A DNA stretch of 7,835 nt, taken from assembly GCA_018674605.1 (NCBI GenBank), contig JABGZU010000099.1, forward strand, positions 1 to 7,835. The letters are read 5' to 3'. The notes beneath the pieces were generated by a model, which searched no databases, was not told the DNA's origin, and saw only the letters and a list, made by a program, of their open reading frames with translations. How positions within the stretch are numbered: position 1 is the first letter of the stretch; every line of letters starts with the position of its first letter. Source of the stretch: Candidatus Nitrosopumilus sp. Its GTDB lineage: Archaea > Thermoproteota > Nitrososphaeria > Nitrososphaerales > Nitrosopumilaceae. The position numbers were made by a program, and so were the translations under genes. Shown here one piece after another: positions 1 through 5,160 of the stretch.

Positions 1-336
1 AATTCAGGCCACCACACATTACACTCTAGTAATACATCACAGTTTGAGCAGCATTTGAGGGCAATACTTGGAATTGAGTTAAACAATACAGATTTGATTC
101 ACAATACAGTAATGCATAATATTTTAGGCTCAAAAGAATTTCAAGGCGAATACATTCCATTGAAAATTGATTCCAAAAATGTATTTTTGAAAATGTATGG
201 TAAAGAAATTTCAAAACCACTAAGAAAACTAGGTCACGTAAATTTAGTTGCAAATGAAGGTGAAACTATTGATGATTTACTTGAAAAATTAAAAATTATC
301 AAAGAACAAACAATCATTCAACCAAAAATAAAATAA
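1..336 (+). CDS. purK: N5-carboxyaminoimidazole ribonucleotide synthase (PurK), C-terminal part
   Basis: The open frame enters from the left edge (first codon AAT) and ends at TAA 334-336, leaving 111 residues of the C-terminus. The first residues, NSGHHTLHSSNTSQFEQHLR, match the conserved 'RxHNSGHxT...SQFEQHLRA' block of the ATP-grasp enzyme PurK. The segment 'GKEISKPLRKLGHVNLV' matches the family's C-terminal hallmark, where a small domain packs on the ATP-grasp fold. By family knowledge PurK uses ATP and bicarbonate to convert AIR to N5-CAIR in cytoplasmic purine biosynthesis, and PurE then isomerises the product. An internal TTG at 55 could be taken for a start, but the homology continues unbroken to base 1, so the gene is truncated by the window and not short. 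No purE follows on this strand; the next 130 nt are non-coding. Confidence 0.93.
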   Translation, partial: NSGHHTLHSSNTSQFEQHLRAILGIELNNTDLIHNTVMHNILGSKEFQGEYIPLKIDSKNVFLKMYGKEISKPLRKLGHVNLVANEGETIDDLLEKLKIIKEQTIIQPKIK

Positions 337-466
337 TTGTAATTATAATAAAACTACAATAACTGTAAATTCTAACTGCATTAAACAATACATTATGAAT
401 AATAAAAAAATAAATCTAAAATTATTAGATATAAAATTCCATAATCAATATTTTTAAAAAAAAGAA
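337..466. other. AT-rich spacer between convergent genes
   Basis: This is 130 nt between the purK stop and the stop of the minus-strand secreted-protein gene. It is almost entirely A and T, with T-runs on both strands (for example at 449-463), which would suit archaeal T-rich termination of both converging transcripts. I see no reading frame above about 16 codons and no convincing promoter. Confidence 0.5.
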
Positions 467-1666
467 TTATTGGAATGGATCAATGAATGGACAGTTCACA
501 ATATGATCACTGTTCATTGGTCTTGCCATTCCAATTTCTATTAGACCTTGTTGTTGATAGTAGCTAATGTCATTCATGTTTTCTAAAACTACTGCATTTT
601 CTGGATCAACCCATTTAATCATGAATATTCTCCATAATGGTGAGTAGTTTTCATCACCTGGTGCACCTGCTGCAATTCCTGCTTGGAATCCCAAGGGACC
701 AGAACCACTAATTCCATTTTTGAATTGAAACAAATCAATTGCAGAAGGACTAGCAAGAGTTGCTGCTAATGTTGGAGCATTAACTACTCCCATCATTTTT
801 GCAGGACCTGAAGGGGTAGCATCAGTTACAATATAGTAAATGGTTCTACCATCAGGACCCCAACCTCTATGAGCTACAAAAGTTACAGTCATTTCATCTA
901 AATCAATGTCTAAAACTTGTGCTTTACCATAAGGGGTAGCATCATCTAATGTCTTGTCTTCTTTAATTGTCATTTGACCATCAGGCCAAACGATTTGCGG
1001 CATATTCAAAACTACTGGAAGTGGTACTAAAGTTACTTCACCATTTATCTCAGCATCAATTACTGCTTGCTCAGAATCTAAAACTCTGGCATTACTTTCA
1101 TCAGTCCACATTACATGCACATGAGAAGTTAATGCACTATACGTTTCAGTTTGTGCAGGAGTACTAGTAACTATTTCACTTTGATACCCATGAATTCCTT
1201 CACCATCTACACCATTTACAAACATGTATGCAGTGGATAGTGATTCTTTTGGAGTATTTTCAAGGGGTGGCGATACTTCAACATTCCATCCTTGTTTTTC
1301 AGAAATTACTGTGGCATGTTTTTGATCACTTGCATCAGTAATTATGAAATAAACTGAATCTCCATTGTAATATCCCAAATGTAATGGAATATCTGCAGGA
1401 ACACTTGCACGAGATAATTTTAGAATACTGCCTGGCTCTATTTGTTTTTCAGATTCTGCAACATCAATAATTTTTGTAGGTTCAGTTGGTGATACACTAA
1501 AAGAGTCTCGCATTTTTTTGCGTTCATCTTCAACATCTCCTGAAATACACAGACGATCTCCGCAAATTTTTTGTGCATTAACATCAGTTATAGGAACAAA
1601 GGTCATAGCAACTGCAATAATTGGAATTATTGCAAGTAGGCTAATTTTTTGTACGTTTTTAGTCAT
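467..1666 (-). CDS. secreted protein with a tandemly duplicated beta-rich domain (possibly DUF7482-like)
   Basis: 399 residues from ATG 1664-1666. Residues 9-31 form a signal peptide (positive start MTKNVQK, hydrophobic core, likely cleavage after VNA31), so the product is exported. Two related modules follow, about 98-212 and 262-384. Each has a 'YxxxTDA' strand (VYFIITDAS at 105-113, IYYIVTDAT at 276-284), a 'G-x-x-G-[YF]-Q' turn (160-162 and 325-328) and a hydrophobic '[MK]WxDxxNARVL / KWVDPENAVVL' strand (187-196 and 351-361). This points to internal duplication. Cysteines are few: CGDRLC (35-40) after the signal peptide and C392 near the C-terminus. The frame extends 14 codons further upstream, but I chose ATG 1666 because the signal peptide begins there and TATA TTTAATA (1690-1696) is centred 27 nt upstream, the leaderless spacing. 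The pattern reminds me of DUF7482, which is recollection only. No catalytic motif is visible. It is divergent from the winged-helix gene at 1751. Confidence 0.85.
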   Translation of the reverse strand: MTKNVQKISLLAIIPIIAVAMTFVPITDVNAQKICGDRLCISGDVEDERKKMRDSFSVSPTEPTKIIDVAESEKQIEPGSILKLSRASVPADIPLHLGYYNGDSVYFIITDASDQKHATVISEKQGWNVEVSPPLENTPKESLSTAYMFVNGVDGEGIHGYQSEIVTSTPAQTETYSALTSHVHVMWTDESNARVLDSEQAVIDAEINGEVTLVPLPVVLNMPQIVWPDGQMTIKEDKTLDDATPYGKAQVLDIDLDEMTVTFVAHRGWGPDGRTIYYIVTDATPSGPAKMMGVVNAPTLAATLASPSAIDLFQFKNGISGSGPLGFQAGIAAGAPGDENYSPLWRIFMIKWVDPENAVVLENMNDISYYQQQGLIEIGMARPMNSDHIVNCPFIDPFQ

Positions 1667-1689
1667 TAGGTATAAAATTACAAATTTTG

Positions 1690-1710
1690 TATTAAAGTAA
1701 ATTCCCAAAT
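1690..1710 (-). promoter_or_regulatory. promoter of the secreted-protein gene: ATTTGGGAAT-N4-TTTAATA
   Basis: On the minus strand, ATTTGGGAAT (1710 to 1701) is followed after 4 nt by TTTAATA (1696 to 1690), whose centre is 27 nt before the ATG at 1666. The same 10-mer with the same 4-nt gap precedes the TATA boxes of the genes at 2426 and 2632. It lies in the 84-bp divergent region shared with the regulator at 1751, just upstream of that gene's own TATA box. Confidence 0.7.
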
Positions 1711-1720
1711 TGACTAAAAC

Positions 1721-1727
1721 TATATTT
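1721..1727 (+). promoter_or_regulatory. TATA box of the winged-helix gene
   Basis: TATATTT is centred at 1724, 27 nt upstream of ATG 1751, the spacing expected for a leaderless archaeal transcript. No ribosome-binding site precedes the ATG. Confidence 0.6.
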
Positions 1728-1750
1728 TTTAGTTTTCAAATTAGGATACC

Positions 1751-2137
1751 ATGCCATTTGATTCACTATGTAGAAGTAAAATATTCAAAAATGTTCCAAA
1801 TTATGAGGATATTAAAGTCGATAAAGACATGAAAAATAGGTTTTTAGCAGTATTTACTGGAATGGGAGGACGATTTACCCGATTAAGAATCATTTGTGCC
1901 ATAACTGAAGAGCCTAAAAATCCAAATGAGTTATCAAAAAAATTAGAACTTGACTACAAAACAGTGACTCATAGTATTGATGTATTAGAAAAAAATGGGT
2001 TCATCACAAGACAAGGAGAGGGGTATGGGGCAACCTTTTTTCCATCAAATTTACTAACTGAGAATTTATCCACACTGTATGTTGTGATTAGAAAAGTGGA
2101 AGCAAAATTTGATCGTGAAAAAAAGTATGCAGGTTAA
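1751..2137 (+). CDS. winged helix-turn-helix transcriptional regulator (ArsR-like fold)
   Basis: 128 residues from ATG 1751, which has a TATA box at -27. The core is a winged helix. Residues 41-55 (RFTRLRIICAITEEP) form helix 1. Helix 2 is at 57-66 (NPNELSKKLEL). The recognition helix is at 68-83 (DYKTVTHSIDVLEKNGF), and the wing follows at 84-98 (ITRQGEGYGATFFPS). A C-terminal helix (about 103-122) is the usual dimerisation element. The 'NELSKKLxLDYKTVxHxIxVLEKxGxI' pattern is characteristic of archaeal ArsR-type DNA-binding proteins. There is one cysteine (C7) and no metal-binding Cys/His cluster, so a metal-sensor role is not supported. It is divergent from the duplicated-domain secreted protein across 84 bp that contain an ATTTGGGAAT site, which makes control of that neighbour or autoregulation plausible (inference). 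Its stop overlaps the stop of the minus-strand gene that follows. Confidence 0.85.
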   Translation: MPFDSLCRSKIFKNVPNYEDIKVDKDMKNRFLAVFTGMGGRFTRLRIICAITEEPKNPNELSKKLELDYKTVTHSIDVLEKNGFITRQGEGYGATFFPSNLLTENLSTLYVVIRKVEAKFDREKKYAG

Positions 2138-2322
2138 ATAGAATTTAATTTTGTAAGGTATTTTTTCTTTTGATAGGATAATCGTTTTTTTAGATTAAGA
2201 ATACTACGATGTTTTTCACGATATCTCTTATTTTGTAACTTTCTTGTTTCTTTATTTTCTTTTTTGAGTTGATTTAGATAAATTAATTTTTGTAAAATAT
2301 TTTCTTTTAAAATAATAACCAT
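2134..2322 (-). CDS. small Lys/Arg-rich protein of unknown function
   Basis: 62 residues, about one third Lys or Arg, with predicted helical or coiled-coil character throughout (for example NQLKKENKETRKLQNKRYREKH at about 17-38). The 'RYREKHRSILNLKKR' stretch resembles basic 'KRYREKNREKIxxxKR' segments seen in many short AT-rich-genome proteins, a low-complexity likeness that tells little about function. Nucleic-acid binding is a reasonable guess from charge alone. In support of a real gene, the ATG at 2320-2322 has an ATAAATAT box (2345-2352) centred 26 nt upstream on the same strand, matching the leaderless pattern of its neighbours. Against it, the gene is short and the composition is what translated A-rich DNA tends to give. 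It converges on the winged-helix gene, and the two stop codons overlap at 2134-2137. Confidence 0.5.
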   Translation of the reverse strand: MVIILKENILQKLIYLNQLKKENKETRKLQNKRYREKHRSILNLKKRLSYQKKKYLTKLNSI

Positions 2323-2344
2323 AAAGTAATTAAATTAACTTTAG

Positions 2345-2352
2345 ATATTTAT
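2345..2352 (-). promoter_or_regulatory. TATA box of the Lys/Arg-rich small gene
   Basis: On the minus strand ATAAATAT is centred about 26 nt before the ATG at 2322. This spacing is the main argument that the small gene downstream is expressed. Confidence 0.45.
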
Positions 2353-2383
2353 CGTTTATTTTAATTTTCAGAAAAAAAATAGG

Positions 2384-2404
2384 ATTTGGGAATTTTGTTA
2401 AATA
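2384..2404 (+). promoter_or_regulatory. promoter of the Cys-rich miniprotein: ATTTGGGAAT-N4-TTAAATA
   Basis: ATTTGGGAAT (2384-2393), 4 nt, then TTAAATA (2398-2404) centred 25 nt before ATG 2426. This is the second of three identical motif-TATA arrangements in the window. Confidence 0.7.
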
Positions 2405-2425
2405 GGTTTTAAACAAATAGAATTC

Positions 2426-2572
2426 ATGAACTGTCCAGATTGTAACCATACAAAAGGAGAATGTTTCTGCCTGTGTTGTTGTTCAATATCTCAAATTGGA
2501 TGTCCATCTTGTATTTTACCAGTATTGGGATATAGACAAATTAAGAAAATTATTAGAAAAATCAAAGACTGA
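2426..2572 (+). CDS. 48-residue cysteine-rich miniprotein
   Basis: ATG 2426 to TGA 2570-2572. Of 48 residues, nine are Cys: CPDC (3-6), then C13, C15, C17, C18 and C19 in 'ECFCLCCCS', and CPSC (26-29). The paired CPxC motifs suggest a small zinc ribbon, and the central CxCxCCC run could bind further metal such as zinc or copper(I). Metal binding is inferred from composition; I do not recognise the family. The C-terminus (residues 36-48, YRQIKKIIRKIKD) is a basic helix. There is no signal peptide, so it should be cytoplasmic. Expression is supported by a strong TATA box at -25 and by the shared upstream motif. It sits 59 nt before the DUF3179 gene, which has its own copy of the same promoter, so the two are probably co-regulated but separately initiated. 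Confidence 0.72.
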   Translation: MNCPDCNHTKGECFCLCCCSISQIGCPSCILPVLGYRQIKKIIRKIKD

Positions 2573-2590
2573 AATTTATTTTTAAAACAA

Positions 2591-2611
2591 ATTTGGGAAT
2601 GATATTAAATA
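2591..2611 (+). promoter_or_regulatory. promoter of the DUF3179 operon: ATTTGGGAAT-N4-TTAAATA
   Basis: ATTTGGGAAT (2591-2600), 4 nt, then TTAAATA (2605-2611) centred 24 nt before the TTG at 2632. This third copy of the arrangement supports TTG 2632 as the start codon over the in-frame TTG at 2638, which would lie 30 nt from the TATA centre. Confidence 0.7.
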
Positions 2612-2631
2612 TTTTAAAAACTAATAATTAA

Positions 2632-3735
2632 TTGAATTTGAAAACTAAATTAATTATTCTAGGAGTAGTGATAGTAATAGGAATTATATCCATTTTAGCA
2701 GTATTTCCAGAAGAAATAAAATCAGATTCCAATGTATCAATTCCATCCTCAACATCAGATATTATGATTACAAATGGAGAAAAACACATCATACCATTAG
2801 ATAAGATTAGAGGAGGCGGACCTCCAAAAGATGGAATACCATCAATCGATAATCCAAAATTTGTAACAGTGGATGATTCTCAATTTGTAACAGATTCAGA
2901 TGTTGTAATTGGTTTACACATTAATGGCGAAACTAAAGCATATCCTCTATTCATTTTGGTATGGCATGAAATTGTAAATGATGTCATAGGAGGTATTCCC
3001 GTAGCAGTAACCTATTGTCCTTTATGTTATACAAATCAAGTCTTTGATAGAACATTAGATGGTACAACAGTGGAATTTGGAACTTCAGGTAAATTGTACA
3101 ATAGTAATTTGGTAATGTACGATAGACTAACTGAATCCTATTGGAGTCAAGGATTAGGTATTGCCATTACAGGAGAGTTAAGCGGGGATGAACTAAAGAC
3201 AATTCCTTTTGATATAATTACATGGAGAGATTGGAAGAAAGCATATCCAGGTACCCAAGTATTGACTACAGATACAGGACATATTAGATCATACGCTACT
3301 GATCCTTACAAAAACTATTACACAAACCCTGTAATTCTATTTCCAATAGAAAATGAAGATGATAGAATCCCTCCAAAAGAAATCATCATAGGAATAAAAG
3401 AAAATAATTCATTTAAAGCATATACACAAGAAGACATTGAGTCTAAAATTATCATTAATGATAAAATAGATGATTCTAATTTACTACTTGTTTCACTATA
3501 TTCTGGAAATACTAGAATTTTTGATAGAGAAGTAAATGGAAAGGTTTTAGATTTTAAATTCAAAGAGGGAAAGATTTTAGATATCCAGACAGAGTCCGAA
3601 TGGAATTATGAAGGGTTATCTGTTTCTGGAGAATTAAAAAATAGTCAATTATTAAGAAAATCCCTATTTCCAGGATTTTGGTTCTCATGGGTTTCATTTC
3701 ATCCAGAAACTTTGATTTATGGAGACAAATCATGA
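2632..3735 (+). CDS. DUF3179 domain-containing membrane-anchored protein
   Basis: 367 residues. The start is TTG 2632, placed by the TATA box 24 nt upstream. Residues 5-24 form one hydrophobic N-terminal segment, either an uncleaved signal anchor or a signal peptide, so the rest should lie outside the membrane. The body matches DUF3179: IPLDKIRGGGPPKDGIPSID (54-73), the 'IGLHINGETKAYPLFILVWHEIVND' block (about 93-117, with H112), 'VTYCPLCYTNQVFDR' (126-140, with the CPLC pair C129/C132), 'FGTSGKLYNSNLVMYDR', and 'FSWVSFHPETLIY' near the end (351-363, with H357). The biochemical role of DUF3179 is not established. The conserved CPLC and His residues look suited to metal or redox chemistry, which is inference. 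The stop codon overlaps the next gene's start (ATGA at 3732-3735), implying translational coupling. Confidence 0.9.
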   Translation: MNLKTKLIILGVVIVIGIISILAVFPEEIKSDSNVSIPSSTSDIMITNGEKHIIPLDKIRGGGPPKDGIPSIDNPKFVTVDDSQFVTDSDVVIGLHINGETKAYPLFILVWHEIVNDVIGGIPVAVTYCPLCYTNQVFDRTLDGTTVEFGTSGKLYNSNLVMYDRLTESYWSQGLGIAITGELSGDELKTIPFDIITWRDWKKAYPGTQVLTTDTGHIRSYATDPYKNYYTNPVILFPIENEDDRIPPKEIIIGIKENNSFKAYTQEDIESKIIINDKIDDSNLLLVSLYSGNTRIFDREVNGKVLDFKFKEGKILDIQTESEWNYEGLSVSGELKNSQLLRKSLFPGFWFSWVSFHPETLIYGDKS

Positions 3736-4232
3736 GGCCAATTCAAAAGGCAGTGATTGTAGGGATTGCAACTATTGTGATTTATCTTTCAATAGTTGTA
3801 CTAACTACTCCCGCACTTTTACCCATAGATGCAATTAATGCTGCTTTACAATTAAATTCAATTGTAATTTTTGGAATGGGTTTAGGTATTGGTCTTCAAG
3901 TATTTGTCTCTGAGAAAAGTAAAGAATTAGGATGTTCATTAAAGAAAAAATCATTTGGGGGAAATACAAGTAGTACTGCTGCTACATCATTTTTCTCATT
4001 TTTTTCACTAGTTCCATTAGGATGCTGCGGATGGTGGTTGTATGCATTATCATTACTTCCAGGAATATTAGGGACAGGCGTGTCTGCAATGTTAATTGAA
4101 TATAGTTCTATTTTGGCATATGTAGGATTATTGATAATCTTTGGATTTGTAGGATTAAGTGCATACAAACTAAAACAAGAATTAAAAAAACAAAACAATG
4201 TACAAATAAAAAATATTTCGAGGAAAAAATAA
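3732..4232 (+). CDS. four-helix membrane protein with GCCGWW motif
   Basis: 166 residues from ATG 3732, whose ATGA overlaps the DUF3179 stop. An in-frame upstream start at 3678 would lie deep inside the preceding gene, so ATG 3732 is preferred. Hydrophobic segments lie at about 6-26, 40-59, 85-113 and 126-146. A cytoplasm-like basic tail follows (147-166, LKQELKKQNN...SRKK). The third segment contains LVPLGCCGWWLYALSLLPG (93-111), with a vicinal Cys pair C98/C99; a further Cys (C68) lies in a Lys-rich loop. A Cys pair inside a membrane helix recalls transporters or oxidoreductases such as MerT-like proteins or membrane thiol carriers, but I do not recognise a named family. Tight coupling to DUF3179, with its CPLC motif, suggests that the two act together at the membrane (inference). 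Confidence 0.83.
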   Translation: MRPIQKAVIVGIATIVIYLSIVVLTTPALLPIDAINAALQLNSIVIFGMGLGIGLQVFVSEKSKELGCSLKKKSFGGNTSSTAATSFFSFFSLVPLGCCGWWLYALSLLPGILGTGVSAMLIEYSSILAYVGLLIIFGFVGLSAYKLKQELKKQNNVQIKNISRKK

Positions 4233-4299
4233 GTTCCAGATTCACTATGCCAGTATACTATATTGACTATTTCTTACACAATATACTTTTAAAATTAAT

Positions 4300-4380
4300 T
4301 TACAACCACGGTAGGAAATAACCTGTTCCAAAATATGTAAGTGGTACTGTAATTGCCATTGCTATCCACCAATACCTCAT
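4300..4380 (-). CDS. 26-residue single-pass membrane miniprotein
   Basis: ATG 4378-4380 to TAA at 4300-4302. The product begins MRYWWIAMAITV and ends TGYFLPWL: one hydrophobic helix with aromatic belts at both ends (YWW near the N-terminus, YF and W near the C-terminus) and a single positive residue (R2) at the start. This is the build of small auxiliary subunits of membrane complexes, but I cannot assign one. A TTTAATA box at 4404-4410 (minus strand) is centred 27 nt upstream of the ATG, matching the leaderless promoter spacing of the surrounding genes. The clean hydrophobic composition, with no Lys, Asn or Asp in an AT-rich background, is unlike random translated intergenic DNA here. It converges on the GCCGWW membrane protein with a 67-nt gap. 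Confidence 0.55.
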   Translation of the reverse strand: MRYWWIAMAITVPLTYFGTGYFLPWL

Positions 4381-4403
4381 AATGTGATTTTACAAATGAT
4401 GAT

Positions 4404-4410
4404 TATTAAA
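4404..4410 (-). promoter_or_regulatory. TATA box of the 26-residue membrane miniprotein
   Basis: TTTAATA on the minus strand, centred 27 nt upstream of the ATG at 4380. It is identical in sequence and spacing to the TATA box serving the secreted-protein gene at 1666. Confidence 0.5.
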
Positions 4411-4464
4411 TAGAAAGTTGATTTTCAATTATGGTTTTAGATTATTTTTAATTTTAATTGATAG

Positions 4465-4473
4465 TGCAGTGCA
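4465..4473 (+). promoter_or_regulatory. TGCAGTGCA motif upstream of zinc-ribbon gene 1
   Basis: TGCAGTGCA ends 38 nt before ATG 4512, upstream of a weak TATA-like TTTATGT near 4483-4489. An exact copy in the opposite orientation stands at 5015-5023, ending 41 nt before the ATG of the convergent gene. I see no other exact copy in the window. Confidence 0.5.
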
Positions 4474-4511
4474 ATCATGTTGTTTATGTTTCATATTTTT
4501 TTAAAAATTTT

Positions 4512-4721
4512 ATGGCTTATTGTATAGGCAAATGTAAAGAATTTCGGGCACTAAAACCCACAGGAATTGGAAGATATGCAGTAGGACAAAAAAGATGTAA
4601 TTATTGTGAAATTTTTATTACAATTGATAGTATTTTGTGCCCATGTTGTAATAGTCAATTACGCTGCTTGCCAAGAAGTAGGAAAGGCAAAGAACTCTAT
4701 AATGTACAAATAAGAAGATAA
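4512..4721 (+). CDS. small zinc-ribbon-like protein of a conserved thaumarchaeal type
   Basis: 69 residues from ATG 4512. The in-frame TTG at 4458 would add 18 residues and overlap the TGCAGTGCA promoter motif, so ATG is preferred. Eight Cys fall in pairs: C4 and C8 (MAYCIGKC), C29 and C32 (KRCNYC), C43, C45 and C46 (LCPCC), and C52. CxxC and CPxC pairs of this kind usually coordinate zinc. The opening MAYCIGKCKEFRALKPTGIG and the following 'GRYAxGQKRC' stretch recur, as I recall, in many short hypothetical proteins of ammonia-oxidising archaea. The C-terminus is basic (PRSRKGKELYNVQIRR), which would suit nucleic-acid binding (inference). There is no signal peptide. The next gene converges with only 3 nt between the stops, and both share the upstream TGCAGTGCA motif. 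Confidence 0.75.
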   Translation: MAYCIGKCKEFRALKPTGIGRYAVGQKRCNYCEIFITIDSILCPCCNSQLRCLPRSRKGKELYNVQIRR

Positions 4722-4724
4722 AAT

Positions 4725-4973
4725 TTAATTTAATTTAGAATAAAAATAGTGTTCATAACAATTTTTAGAACAAAATTCACTTCCAATAAATTCATAATTT
4801 TGGCCACATAACATACATTCATTTTTTTTATCAGTATCAGATATCAAACTACATTCTGTTACAATGTTCATTTTTAGTATCTCCTTTTGTTTACCCCATT
4901 CGTATTGATCATGTCCAAAACTTTGTCCATCATTTCTATTCCAGATAATTTTTGGTAATTTTACAGTATTCAT
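4725..4973 (-). CDS. small treble-clef/zinc-finger-like protein
   Basis: 82 residues from ATG 4971-4973. The C-terminal half holds a clear four-Cys site: C53-x2-C56 (ECMLCG), then C68-x3-C72 (EFCSKNCYEHYF). The 'FCSKxC' pattern with following aromatic residues is typical of treble-clef zinc knuckles. The N-terminal half (1-40, including KIIWNRNDGQSFGHDQYEWG) is hydrophilic and unrecognised; a later start at Met35 is possible but would discard it. On the minus strand a TTTATTAA-like box near 4997-5004 lies about 27 nt upstream of the chosen ATG, and a TGCAGTGCA copy lies further upstream at 5015-5023. It is convergent with the zinc-ribbon gene ending at 4721, separated by 3 nt. The shared motif suggests joint control of the pair. 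Confidence 0.72.
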   Translation of the reverse strand: MNTVKLPKIIWNRNDGQSFGHDQYEWGKQKEILKMNIVTECSLISDTDKKNECMLCGQNYEFIGSEFCSKNCYEHYFYSKLN

Positions 4974-5014
4974 GTAATTTTTATTTTAAAAAAATAATTA
5001 ATAAAAACAAAGAC

Positions 5015-5023
5015 TGCACTGCA
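5015..5023 (-). promoter_or_regulatory. TGCAGTGCA motif upstream of the treble-clef gene
   Basis: The plus strand reads TGCACTGCA, so the minus strand carries TGCAGTGCA, oriented toward its gene as at 4465-4473. It ends 41 nt before the ATG at 4973, above a TATA-like box near 4997-5004. Confidence 0.5.
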
Positions 5024-5040
5024 TTATTTTTAATTATAAA

Positions 5041-5100
5041 TGAGGATGACAGAATTCTAGGCAGATCTGAAATGGTTAAATTTTTGATGAGTCATCCTCA
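5041..5100. repeat. perfect 10-bp inverted repeat enclosing 40 nt
   Basis: TGAGGATGAC at 5041-5050 is the exact reverse complement of GTCATCCTCA at 5091-5100. The interior holds two further palindromes, AGAATTCT (5051-5058) and CAGATCTG (5062-5069). It occupies the 187-nt gap between the treble-clef and cupredoxin genes and is noticeably richer in GC than its flanks. It may be a structured RNA, an operator, or a tiny palindromic element; no flanking target-site duplication is seen. The rest of the gap holds the treble-clef promoter (4974-5023) and featureless AT-rich sequence (5101-5160). Confidence 0.6.
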
Positions 5101-5160
5101 AGAACTAAGATAATTTAACATACTTAACTAGAGGATTTGATTATCATCTGTGATTTTAAA

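Noticed and set aside
26..253. 75-codon minus-strand frame opposite purK
   Set aside because: The plus strand matches the PurK C-terminus through this interval, so the antisense frame is incidental.
1371..1380. Additional near-match to the ATTTGGGAAT motif (minus strand ATTTGGGATA)
   Set aside because: It lies inside the secreted-protein coding region (His-Leu-Gly-Tyr codons), with no TATA box or start codon downstream.
967..1700. Plus-strand frames opposite the secreted-protein gene (967-1167 and 1518-1700)
   Set aside because: They are shadows of a long gene with signal peptide and domain repeats; no TATA box at the expected distance and no recognisable domain.
3318..3563. 81-codon minus-strand frame inside the DUF3179 gene
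   Set aside because: Antisense to conserved coding sequence; Ser/Phe-rich composition reflects the opposite strand's codons.
3896..4198. 100-codon minus-strand frame opposite the GCCGWW membrane gene
   Set aside because: It lies wholly antisense to a well-supported membrane protein; its Asn/Pro-rich sequence is the complement of hydrophobic codons and has no own promoter.
4259..4285. 7-bp inverted repeat TATATTG / CAATATA followed by T's, a possible terminator
   Set aside because: Seven A/T-dominated pairs with a 13-nt loop are expected by chance in DNA this AT-rich, and archaeal termination does not require a hairpin.
5041..5110. C/D box guide RNA
   Set aside because: Boxes resembling C, D' and C' are present at plausible spacing, but C and C' are imperfect and the terminal D box would be CTAA, not CTGA; not enough to annotate as an RNA gene.
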